DNA of 64,000 nt from Rhyacophila brunnea (taxonomy: Eukaryota > Arthropoda > Insecta > Trichoptera > Rhyacophilidae): the NCBI GenBank assembly GCA_022495005.1, contig JAGYXB010000687.1:2232001-2296000 (forward strand), given 5' to 3'. Numbering within the stretch: the stretch's first letter is position 1; each line of letters starts with the position of its first letter. The notes under the pieces were generated by a model. That model was not told the origin of the DNA, did no database searches, and saw only the letters and a program-made list of their open reading frames with translations. The translations under genes were made by a program, and so were the position numbers. Positions 1 to 12,700 of this stretch are shown piece after piece.

Positions 1-164
1 ATTATAACTTGGTTTTCGCAGGGTTCAATTGAATTTAAAAAACGAACTAACACCATCTGTAAATTGCAGTATTGTTTCAATGAAAACAAATACGTGTGAC
101 TGACAAAGTTTAGTGTGCACTATTTATGGCGGATCTTAACAGCCTACCCCCCTCTTCGCCACTG
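1..164 (+). repeat. 165-bp dispersed repeat with CACTG end, copy A
   Basis: A sequence running from a GCAGGGTT..AATTGAATTT stretch to a TTCGCCACTG end. It recurs inverted at 2499-2661, forward at 2913-3076, partly at 2765-2880 and inverted and truncated at 12361-12455. All copies share an internal stretch reading GTGCACTATTTATGGCGGAT with small changes. Probably a small DNA transposon; the superfamily is not clear. Confidence 0.75.
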
Positions 165-552
165 TGTTACAGAAATAGTTTGAATTGATGTGTTACCGTT
201 TTGTACTCAGATGCATCGGGAGACGGAAGACCTGTGTAAGACGTTAGATTGTTGATTTGATCTTCCCCTAACTGGAGACGGTCTGAAATGAAGATTGAAA
301 ATATTGAAATAACACATTGAAAATATAAATAATCAGTTTAATACAGAATAAATGTAACGGTTACATTACAATATAATATTATGTATTCAAAGTTATGTAT
401 GCGATGATTGCATAAAAGAAATTTGAACTATATTTATAGGCAAACAAAAAAACCAGTTATTTTTGATAGGTGTTTTACTCCATGTATATCCAAAACCAGA
501 ATTAGATACGCCCATGTTTATTGTTTGGAAATAAAATAAATCAATGTATCAC
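165..552. other. Intron 21 (partial), no recognisable element
   Basis: Intronic sequence downstream of exon 21. AT-rich, with no exon-like block and no ends of a mobile element that I could identify. Confidence 0.5.
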
Positions 553-734
553 CTTTTCCTTGGAGAAAGCCTCGATATAGTTGCGAATAGGTGTCCATGA
601 CGATGGTCAACAGAGGAATGTACAGAGCTGCTACTCTTGCTTTCACTTCCGGCTGTGCAAAGCGACTGTCCGAGTCGTGTGAAGTCAGGAGAGATAAAAC
701 TGCACATACTGCCTTTCCTTGCAACACTGGACTT
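553..734 (-). CDS. Zir: DOCK-C exon 21 (last exon in window)
   Basis: 182 nt, acceptor catctgtag, donor gtgata. It encodes [38 protein letters not shown] and [13 protein letters not shown], matching LLSSHDSDPRY...KARVAMLYLPL of DOCK7. It ends with one leftover base. No further exon was seen in 1-552, so the next exon lies left of the window. Confidence 0.93.
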
Positions 735-3700
735 CTACAGATGAAGCGGAGATAATAAATGATATAATAGTTATAAATTTAACATAGAAAGAAAACAAAA
801 AAGCCTACAGTGAGCATTTGCATAATGTAATCGATATTAATTTCATTTGAGACTGTCTATTGTGGCTGCATCCAAATTTGTCCATTTACCTAGGCTTTAT
901 GCAATCTCACCTAACCTGAACCAGATTTCCTCCTGATTAGTGACAGAAAATATATAGATTGTCGATAACTTTAAATACCTGGGGATGCACATCATGGGAG
1001 ATGGCTCTTTGAAAACAGAGCTCACTATCCGAATAGGAATGGCTTGCCCAATATTCAGCTCAATGCAGAATGTCTGGGACTCACAAGTGTACTCAGTTAA
1101 AACTAAATGCCACCTATTCGTTGCTTGCATTCTGACAGCGCTGCTTTACGGTAGTGAGTCACGGTACCTTATGAAAGCTCAGAGCAACTGTATACTGAGC
1201 TTGGAGAACAGATGTTTGCGTTGGATACTGGGTGTGCGAGATAAGAGAACGGACCAGGTAACCTCTCATCACACTGAGAGTAAAGAAGTAAACCTGGCTT
1301 GTGCCACGTACTAAGGATGCTCCAAGAGAATTTTAACCTGGCTTGTCTGTTCTCCAAGCCAACCGGGTTCTGGGGTTCAGGAAGGCCGCCAAATACCATC
1401 TACAGATTGTATACAGCGAAGCTATGGGATGTTGGCATGACCTGGGAAAATGCAAGAAGGCTGGCGAGTAATAAGGAATCTTGGAGGCACCGTGTGGTGT
1501 CCGTATGTTCCAATTCAGGGGTGAACTTGATTGAAGAAGAAGTTTAGTAATACATTGCCAACACATATGAATAAATGTAAGTATGTAAGCAATCATAAGA
1601 TGTCTCAAATAATCATTTTGGTGTACTAAATCTAAACTAAATATACTTTTTTATCATTATTTTCATGCTGGGACTGTTTTGATTTCTTGAGGAATCTCTG
1701 ACTATTATGCATGGGTACCATATATGCAAAACAAGACTTAAATCCAGAAGATCTATGGGTGAGAACCATAACATTCCAGGCGGCTCTCGTGGTGCAGTGG
1801 GTAAGGCGCTGGCCTTCCACCCGAGAGTTCTGGGTTCGATTCCCGGTCATGACAAAAACATTTATGTGTTTTTCTCAAAGCCTGGGTGTTTGTGATTGTT
1901 CAAAATTACTAACAACCACCTTGTACAAAAAAGCAAGGACATAGTTATTAATAATTCTAATAAAAAAAAAAAACCATAACATTCCAAAGGTGATCGACTG
2001 TCGGTATGGCAAGCGATTGTAGTCTCTGAGGGTCTCAATCTCTATTAATAATACATCTATCTTTCAAAAGGTTCATATTTGGTGTTATTGGTTAGATGTT
2101 TTTATATAAGTTCAACGATTGAAAGTTCTTACTGAATATGCAGCACGGCATCCAGTTCGGATAATAAGAGTCCAACCAAAAAGTGTTGATGCCGAAATTC
2201 AGGACTCAATTCTGAGAAACACCCTCTATCTCCACTGCTAAGCTGAAATTCAAAATATGTCATGGCTACATTGCAAGAATAATCTGAACAGTGACTTGAT
2301 TTTGTATGTGACACGCGACACAAAACAGCTCGGTTAGTCATTGTCGTAATATAGCAATGTATATTACCACACGAAGGTAGAAGTGAAACTTCTTTAAAGT
2401 AGGTGATGACATGAACAAAATAGGGTCTTCTTAATATTGATAAAACAATGCAACATAACTTTAGAACGGTGATTTCAGTTTGTTATCCTTGTTGATATCA
2501 GTGGCGAAGGGTGGAGGTAGGCTGTTAAGATCCGCCATAAATAGTGCACACTAAACTTTGTCAGTGATACATATTTGTTTTCATTGAAATAAGACTACAA
2601 TTTACAAATGGCGTTGGTTAGTTTTTAAAATTTAATCAAACCCTGCGAAACCAAGCCATAATAGATAATAGTAAAAAAATACTCGTCTATCTATAAAATA
2701 TCTAAAATTATGCAATTAAATCATAGCTTTGAATATTTTATAGATAGAATAATATTTTTTATCTATTATAGTTTGGTTAAGACAGGGCTTAATGAATTTA
2801 AAACAATGAACCAACAATATGTGTAATACGTATTCTTAAACCAACAATAACAAATAAGTATGAATGAAAAAGTGCACACTTTTGTCGTATCGCCCAAAAT
2901 ATACCAAAACTATTATGGTTTGGTTTAGGCAGGGTTTAATTGATTTTTAAAAACTTACCAATACCATCTGTAAATTATTGTAGCTTAGTTCAATAAAAAC
3001 AAATACGTATGACTGAAAAAGTTTAATGTGTACTATTTATGGCGGATAAACAACCTACCTCCACCCTTCGCTACTGGTTGATATCCATAGCTATGTTGAT
3101 TGTACAGTTTTCGCAGTTACTCAGCTATCTTATTGCGTTTTCATTTAATGAATCAACAATCTTTTTTTTTCAATACATTATATTTTTCACGTTTTCGTGT
3201 TTAATAATAATACATGGTGAAGTATAAAAGTAGATATTTTTACCAATTAACGACTGGGAATATAGCTCAGCTGACGTTTTTTGTTACACATCAGCCGTTT
3301 TCACTTTATCAGCTATGTGCACCACTGAGTGTAAAAAAATTGCACATAAAATACATGATTTTGAAACTAACCTGGTAAGAGACATTTGAAGAATGGCTAT
3401 GCGCGGAGTGTGTCGAATGCGAAGAGTGTGTGGAAGGTGAGGGGCTGGATGGGCTCGTGGGGCTTGTGTATGGAGTTCCGCACGGAAGATTCAGTGATAT
3501 GTAATGCTCGTGGGAGCATATGATTCGTAGGAAGGCCACCTAAAACATAACATTACAGAAATATTAGGACAGAATAATTATTAATGCCAATTCAATGTGG
3601 CCGCTGTTTGTTTATTATTTTTATTATGTACTCCTGATGAAATAAACAATTTTGTTTTAAAAGGAACCACCACAATTACTGACATTGCGTAAAATAGTGT

Positions 3701-6700
3701 GTGTAAATTTATTGAATGTTTTAATAGTATGGTTACAGTAAAACCTCGTTAATAAGAACACGGATAATTCGAAATTCGCCGTAAATCGAAATTTTCGCAA
3801 AAAACAGTCTCTTGAACATTATTTTCATTTAAAACCATACCTGAAATTCCTCGCATATAAAAATATTCAATAAATCGTAATAAATATTTCATCAGCCAGT
3901 CATTGAAAATTATGACAGGACTTTTTTAAAACATCATAAATTGCTTGTGTTGTTAAGTTATTTAATTAATCCCATTAACACATCAGTGGAACAACTGTAA
4001 TCCACTCAAATGAAAATCAATAACTCACATGTTTTAGGGCTGTAGGTATTTAATACTTTAGACGCTGAAGACGCACCTGGCGCGTAATGACCAGGCGGCC
4101 GATAGATGTAATTAACGTGCATTTTAAAGGTGGTAATTAAAAAAAAATTATCTAGTCAGCAGCGAATGAGTTAATTAATGATTGTTTATTAATGAGGCCC
4201 ATATGATCCTATCAGGATCGGACATGGTCGAAAAAAAAAAAAAAAAAAAATTGCATTTTCACATAGTTTTACTAGAGAACCAATGCCAAACAATTGTGTT
4301 GACAAATTGGAGAAAATATTTCGTATTTTTTTATAAAATTCTAGCTCAACACACGGTGGTAAATACCTACCTGCAATACTTGGTAACTTCAATTAATAGA
4401 TTAATGACGCAAGGTATTTGCACAGATTTTAATTTGAAAGAATTGTATCGTAAATTTGGTAGGCACATCTATGATCGTAAACAAAATTAATGAAAGTCAG
4501 AAAAATTTTTTTCTTCGAAATTTTAGTATTTCCTACATTTTAAAATCTACGGTTAACTGCCGAAAGCGTCTTTACGTGCCGTAATTATACCAATTCTTAC
4601 GTTAATTACTATCAATTAACTAATTGTGGCATGTTAACAAGGCTTTACTGTAGTTACTGATTTATATGAAAATTATAATTGCAGGACCATATTTTAGCGA
4701 ATATTTTGATTAATCATGAATTTTGAATTAACCGTGTTTGTATTGACGAGGATTTACTGTAGTTTACTATATATTGTATTTTCACCTTATAATGTATCAG
4801 GGTGGCAGCGTCAGGAAGAGATGCAATCTTGGCTTTCATCTGTTTATAGTAAGTCCTTATCAGCCCAAACACGAATCCCCTGTCCACTATGCTCAGCAAG
4901 TCGAACAGGAAGAATGCCAAGCTGTTGTTCAGAGACTGCGTGAGTTTGTTGACTTTGCCGTAGCGAGATATAATCTCTGAAGTGATGTTGGTGACGAGAG
5001 TCGTAATGTCGTCCATGTACTGGTCGGTGAACCTGGTCTTCCTCGGAGCGTCTAACGTGCCGTTGCACGACAACTGTTCCACCATGGACTTCAACATGAG
5101 CTCAAATAGGATCCTTCAAACAGAGTTGTATTACACCATATGAAAAAATTGATAGAAAAGTAATTTTGATTCTTTATAAGGCTGCTCACTGCTTAGTCAA
5201 AGAACATAAAAGTTCAAATACATCAGATGCATGTCGCATACTGTCATGCTGTCACGGTGACAAATTTATTCTATGGTTTCGTCATTCCACAGAATATTTT
5301 GAACGAACACTATCTTTATAAATTCAACGATGGAGTATTAGTATTTTGAATTATTATTCATTATTCATGCAAATGTCAATTAATTTCAACAGTTTCTACG
5401 TGTGCGTACGTTAAAATTATTACTTGCGATATTGCATCTAATACAGATAATATTTTGAACATAACCCAACCCGCAGACCATTTTTATAGAAAAAACATAG
5501 TGCCAACCACTAAAATAAAAACACGTGATTTTGACATGAGTCGAAAATGTGTAGGCATGTAGAAAATGATAAAAAAATGTTCATTGAGTCATGCGGGTGT
5601 CGATGCTCGGAGCCGCGTCACCACTCATAGTCGGTGCCGCCGTATCCGATTGGAGCCGCCTGTATAGTAATCACGAAATTGTCATTATTTCACTGGCACT
5701 ACCATTGAGTGATTTATTTCTTAGCTGGCATCATAGATGAATACGTTACCGATATTTTTCGCTAGTTGGTTTTTAATTTGTTTTTTTATAGACATTTTTG
5801 GCACTGTGGTCCTACCTACATACCACTTATCATTATCACTTTTTTTAGTCAAGCACACCACTGTTCAAAGAAAATATTAATTGGTCTTCATATTAGTGTT
5901 ACTTAAGTGGTTGCTTTGAAATTTGATACTTTTCATAACATGGTGAACACCAAATCTCATAAAATCAATTAGGGAGGATAAATTTCGTTATCTCAGGCCA
6001 TAAAAAATCCATAAAATAAATTGCTTAACATAATAATATTTTCGAGCATTTTACAAGGGCCTTCATTCACAAAACCACTTGAATGTTTTCAATGTCTTAA
6101 GTACTGTGAAAAATTTTATAATTTAACATGTTTATCTATTTAAAAAATATTATGAATATAGTCATCGCTTGTTTTCATCTACCTTGACCTAATTTTTACG
6201 TTTTCGTGGAATTGGCACATGGGGTTAATTCTATATTATATAATAGGCAGCGAAACTGTTAAAGGTTCAAAATATGCTACAGGATGGGAGGGGAGCATCA
6301 GTCAGATAATATTTTAAGCACCAAGAAAAACGACGTTACACATATTTTTCCTGTAGCGGCAGCTTACTGTGACATCACGTGGCAGCACATAGCGTGATCA
6401 TAATATATTTGGACTATAAGTTGACTAGTTTGTCTTTTAGTTATTTTGGGTTATCTATAAATAATGTCACACGATTTTTGGTATTTTTTGACCACCTCTA
6501 TCGTCACACTTGTACCAAAGTCTTTTACCCCCTTTTTTAATAACATCATACTTTTGAAGCCCTCCCCCGTTTGTTAAAAAACAAATTAGTTGAGAATGGT
6601 CAATTTCAATATAATGTCCGCATAGAATATTTTATCTTCAGAAAAAAAAAGTTTATATTTGATACTTGTTGGATTTATGACATCACATTTCTATAACCCA

Positions 6701-9700
6701 AATCTTTTCCGTCACAAATCATCGCATTGTATCAGACCCCCTTCTCCCTTAGGCTATGATCTCATATATGGACGACCCCTTAATGGATCGTGACCAACCT
6801 TCTGCTCAATCGATTGGGTTCATGGACTGGATTCAAACATGTCATGACTGGAAGAAAAATCTGAATTTGATTCAGTTGTAGGATTCAACACAGCGACATC
6901 AACGCGTAACTAAAAACTGTTGTCTGTGTATCTCAAATTGGATATCTTTTTATCTCTAACAGCGACGTTTATATTATGATCTATGAGATAGAGCAATGTG
7001 GGCATAGCATACCATGAATTCTGCATTGCCAATTCTCTTGTGTTCCCACTGGCGACCACCCACTGAAGAGACAATTCCTCATGGAGTACCTTGCAAGTGT
7101 TGCCAGGAGTGAAACTCTGCGTCATACTGGTTCCACCTGCAAGATTCGAGCACCATTCAAACATTTCTCCTATAGAGAAAGAAAGGTAACATATATTATA
7201 TTATCTAAGTGTTTTAACTCATTTAGTGCTGACAACGCGACTGGCGCGTTTGCATTAGTTGGCCATTAGATATAATTAACATGAAATATGGAACACAAAA
7301 ATCCAGAAATACATGTGTCTTACACTTTTCATCAGCACTCACAACTAGAAACGTGATTATATTAAACATAAATAATTTGAAACAACCTCAGAGGCATACA
7401 TATAAGAAAAAATCCTAGAAAAAAAAATGTGAATTTAACCCACCTCCATTGTAATTTAGTGATTATGTTACTGATACAATTAATTCCCTTAATTTTAAAT
7501 CGCACCACAAATACATAATTAATAGAAAATTTCCGCATGATTAGTAATTGTATCGGTAAAGCTCATCACCTGGATTGCAATGGATATGGGTACAAGCCTC
7601 ATTTATTTTGGTACAATATTTTTCTATGTATGTTTCTGAGATTGTTCGAAATTATGTATGTTGAATAAAGAATGTTGTGTTCTTAAATCATTGATATCAT
7701 TTCGAGGGTATACTGACAGAACGCATTATTTCAGTTTTTGCTGTTTTTCTGTTTTAAATGCCAAAATGTATACAATTTTACGCTCTACGTCGTGGTAAAA
7801 CGCACAAAGGCATAGGATATAATGTTGAGAAAATAGAAACATTATTAAATCATATTGTTATTTTTTTATTCTGATAGAGAGCATGACAATGACCTAATGC
7901 ATTCTGCGTATACAAAATACAGGGCTTGTAACATGTCGTATATTGTGTTTGCCATAAAGGTTAGTCTTTATAATGTAGAAAAAAGGGTTTTTAAATCATA
8001 AAAAAATCTACGTGGGAGAACGCTTTGAAAAAAAAATGAAAGTCCTTTTTGCGATTATCTCAGAACTTGTTTTAATGAGTTAATGCTTTCTGTCAGTATA
8101 CCCTCGATATATTAAATAAAAAATAAAATTATGGGCACAACACTACAGGAATCTTATCTAATTGCGACGAATCTTAACTAATGGTCCTAACAATAGTCTC
8201 TGAAGCGCTTTCTAAATTGAGTTACTAACGGCAATCGGCTTTTTAATTTTAAAATCAAGGTAGGTATTAATTACCTTAATTACTTAAGGAAAATTCGTTG
8301 CAATTAGATAAGATGCCTATAACTAGCATTGTTGTCAATGTGCGTGGGCGCAAATCTCGAGAGACACAGGTTCGATTCCTGCTGGGTGTCCTATTTTTTT
8401 TCAAAAAAGATTTTTTCTATTGATTATATATTTCTTAGAAGTGTTTTCAAATTATGTATGTTTTAACATATTATTTGAGTTAGTGTCTTATTCCAAGAGG
8501 TAGTTGAAATGTATTCTTTTGACAGAAGATATAATACACACCTGATTTGTTACGAGCCATCTGTAACGGTGAAGATGAACTGAGTTCTGAAGTGGGGCTT
8601 CGAGGATGTGTGCAAGTAAATGGCGGATTGGTTTTTGCCGGACGAGGCACCAGACATTGGAATTGAATGTAAGATCCGAGCAAGGAACTGCGGCCATGGA
8701 AGTCGCATGTGCTTCTGTCATTCATATTCTGTAATATTCCCATAACATTTACATAAATTAAAGTTATTGGAAAAGCTATCGTGTTGGTGTCAAAGAATAT
8801 GTTATGACGCTAAAAATACTCACACAAACAGTATAATAATAGATTCCACGAAATCGGCTTTTCAATTTTAGTTAATTTGGTTGCAATAGATATTTAAACT
8901 AGACTAGCACTAACGCTCTTCCTCTGCTTCATGTCGAACAATACATATGTCTGAAAAACTGTAGAATGCGTTTCAGACATTGTCGACAGCAGTTTCTTTT
9001 ATCTGGAGTCTCTGGATGATTGATTGATCTGTCCTGTGCTTTGTCTAAGAAATACAAAGCATTCGGCGCCAACACCACATTTCTAAGGCATCAATCGTCT
9101 TTCGCTCCCTTGTCCTCGGATCAATGACTTGATACCGTACAAAAATATGGAGAATAGTAATGTTTGCACTATAAAGTTTTAGTGTGATTTCATTTATTAT
9201 TAATTAAAACAAAACACAATGAACAAAATTCAAATAATTTAATAATACTCAAGATCATTTCAAAACAAGTTATTTACCGTTATATTGGTAAATATTTGTG
9301 TGATAGAGCAGAAGACATCTTGTGAAATATTGAGTTGCTGGTCATTGAGAGCTGGTGGCATTACCAACAAAAGAATTAGCTTATCCAGAATCACCGGCAG
9401 ACTTTTGACGAGTGCTTCGATCCCGGCACTTGGTAGTTCATTAATGCTGAAAAACAAATAAGATTTAGAGAAAGAATTGAATAAGAATAGATCTAATTAA
9501 AAAGACTACGTATTCATAAAAATGAATTTTTCAAATAATTACTTTTTAAGTCATCAGAATTTATTGGAATATTAAAGATTATTAGCTGAGAGGTATATTT
9601 GCTCATTAATTCAGTAATTATAAATAGAATCTATTTTAGATGTAAAACAATGACAAACACGTTGTAAATTCATACATTGTCGTCATAATTGTGGGCATAC

Positions 9701-12700
9701 ACGATTCTTATGTAGGTATAGATGACATTTTGTGAAGACAAGAACTAACATGACAACAGTATAATTATAAAATAACAGTAGTTAAATGAATAAATACACT
9801 TAATGCTGATAAAGTATTCCTAGCATTATTTTTACTTATTATTAAAATAGCAACACACTCTGTGCAAATAATTCATTTTTGGTTGTGTAGGTCATCGGGA
9901 CTTGGCAATCATGGTTTCTCCGAAATTATGTATTTACTTGATTTCTGTTCATACATAATGTAATAATTATTTCACAGCAACTGTCACTTTAGTCTGTGTT
10001 ACATATTTCTTATTTAGCCAAAAAGGCTAATTAATGAAAAAGTTTACTACCTATTTAAATAAATATTACCATGCATTAGCCACTTATTCTTCATATAAAT
10101 TAGTTTAATTTGTTTGAATCATTAAATATATACATGACCTTGTGTACAGATAATAAATAGGAGAATATTTGGTCCGCTTTTGTAATGAAGTATTACACAT
10201 TGACAAAAAATAGTATTACACAATACTAATTTACCTATTTCGTAATTCAGCTTCCATATTTACTATATGAGCCGGTGTTATTCCAGTTTGGATTTGTTCA
10301 CAGGCTATCAAGAATCTTTCCATGTGTGAATCCTAAAAAAGACAATAATATTAAAACTTCTCAGCACAATCTGGCAACTTTAGTAATCAGTTAATATTGT
10401 TATTTTTTCGAAAAGGCTGAATATTCCAAAGACAATTTTTTTTTTTTTCGACCATGTTCGATCCTAATAGGATCATATGGGCCTCCACAGGGTAGAGGTT
10501 TGTACTAACAGATTTTGTTTTTTATGAGAAATGGATGTCAGCCACTTGCTCAACCTATTAGGTCCATACCCTGACTCACACACAAATTGAAAAACAATAT
10601 GTGTACTTTTGCCAGACCCAGGATTCGAACCTGAGACCCACGGCGAGATATTCCAACGCTTAAGCCGCGCGGCCACCGTGGGTGTAAAATACAAAGACAA
10701 TATTGATATAAAACAATAATCAATGGATAAAACTATCCACATACATGTATACAGTAAAACCACGGTAATATGAACACGATTATTCGAAAATTCATAAAAT
10801 CTATTATTTGGGCCAATTATGGTGACTCTAATACCATATAAATTCCTAACCTACATTTCACAATTATCCTTTGTGCGTCACGTACGTTATTAAGGCTATA
10901 CCTCAGTTGAGGCATGGTCTAAAAAGATCGTGGCTAGGCGATGCGCGGATTGTGCAAATGACGCGTTGCCGAACGAAATATAATTTGTCATATAAATCCA
11001 ACATGCGTCCATTTAATGTTGTTTATTGTTCTATTAGTAACAATAATAATATATTCATTGACATGTTTTCTTTTTAAAGTAAATGGGTAACGTTTTTAGT
11101 CATCTTTACACGATTTAAGAATTAATACCCCCGTCGCCATCACGAAACAAATTGACGTATTCACACCTCGACGTTCGTTCTCCGAATGCCAACGAGTCCA
11201 AAACTTCATCGTGCCAATAGTTAAATAAATTATTTGCCGTTTCGCTGGTATATCATCTTAAGAAGGCAGACATTGTTCAACCTTATTGGCATAAACACCT
11301 GTTTACCTGCAGCCCGTTGAGATGTCATTATCGACATTAGTTTTGAGCGTAGATCGCCGCGTCACAGAGTGACTCAGCCAGAAGTTATCGTTCGACATTC
11401 ATTGCACTAAATCTGCTAAGGTTTGAGCGTTTTAACGTTGTGTCTAACATCTATCATAAAGTCATCATCTTCATCCGAAGGCCAAAGTGTAATCGTGAGA
11501 GTGATAATCGAACAGTCAGCATACTAGTGTGTGAGTGCGTGAACCCGGGACCTGCTTGAGCCATACAGCCGATCAACGTCAAGGTTAGTGTGTGGATTGA
11601 ATCCTGTATAAACCGCCCACCCCCAGCATCCAGAATTCAACCCCAAACACAGTCCACCTATTTAAGTATAGCGATTAAGAAAATTTTTACAAAATAAAGT
11701 TTCACATTTTACTTGTATTTTGTATTTCGTAATTCGAATTTTTTTTGAATTCTTGTCCCGTTGATTTCGAATTAACGGGGTTTTACTGTAATATTATTAG
11801 TTAATAGATGTTTCTTACCATAGGATTAACAGAAGAGAATGGTTCCAACGAAATGGTGAAAATCGATCGATGATTGTCAATCCACTTGGTACCAGGTAAT
11901 AGAACATTAGGGAATATGTAAGAGTAATTTTGCGGCGGGGGTTCCAGCATCACTGGTAAATTGTATTCGCCGGCAGATAAGTGGCCAGAACGGCACATTG
12001 GCAACCACTGAAAAATAACCACAAATAAGTAAGTAAGAAATCATTTGAAGACAACCACTATCATTGGACTTGTGTCAATTTACTTTAGAAGGTGCAAATT
12101 TACAAAGTTTCATACCGTGTATCCCAGAGGTGTCTCGATGTTTTTCTCCTGCTCGGGGGCTGTGACAGGTTTTCTTTGACAAGAGATGTGATAGAAGGTG
12201 AAGAGTAAATGATGCTGGTCTCCCAAGTTCGCAGGCAGCTTTATCTTAATTTCATCATAGAATGTGGGGCACCTAAAAGGTGAACATTTATTTTAAACGA
12301 ATTTGACATGAAGACAAATAAGCTCTTGGAACAGTTGCATGAGGTGACGAGATAACGGTCCAGTGGCGAGGGGTAGAGGTAGGCTGTTAAGATCAGACAT
12401 AAATAGTGCGCACTAAATTTTGTCAGTTATACGTATTTCTTTTCATTGAACATGTACAATATGTACATGAAAGAGTTGAACAATTGAATATGATCATTAA
12501 TAAATGGCCATCTACAGTTTTTGAAAAGATTAAATACTGTAAACTCTCAATTTGTCTGGGTGCGAATTATTCATGCATGACATGAATAAGGTGATCATAT
12601 TGATATTCGAGAATCATCAAAGATTCTTAAAAACAAATAGGAATAGGAGAAATGATTGTTAGGCATTCGCCCAACACATTGGATCCTAGAACTAGATAAA

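Larger units (their letters stand above)
3736..4650. mobile_element. pogo/Tigger-like DNA transposon remnant with TA target duplication
   Basis: The left end CAGTAAAACCTCGTTAATAA and the reverse complement of the right end (CAGTAAAGCCTTGTTAAC) are terminal inverted repeats of the pogo/Tigger type, each flanked by TA. The 915-bp interior has no transposase. It hosts a 117-bp TTAA-flanked MITE (4054-4170) and a SINE tail (about 4189-4250). It lies in intron 18. Confidence 0.75.

Noticed and set aside
1782..1860. tRNA gene
   Set aside because: A and B boxes are present, but the acceptor arms do not pair and a SINE body follows. The same holds for the heads at 39894 and 46028.
8488..8721. Alternative open frame across DOCK exon 16
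   Set aside because: Breaks phase with both neighbouring exons and lacks the SLL-SYI motif.
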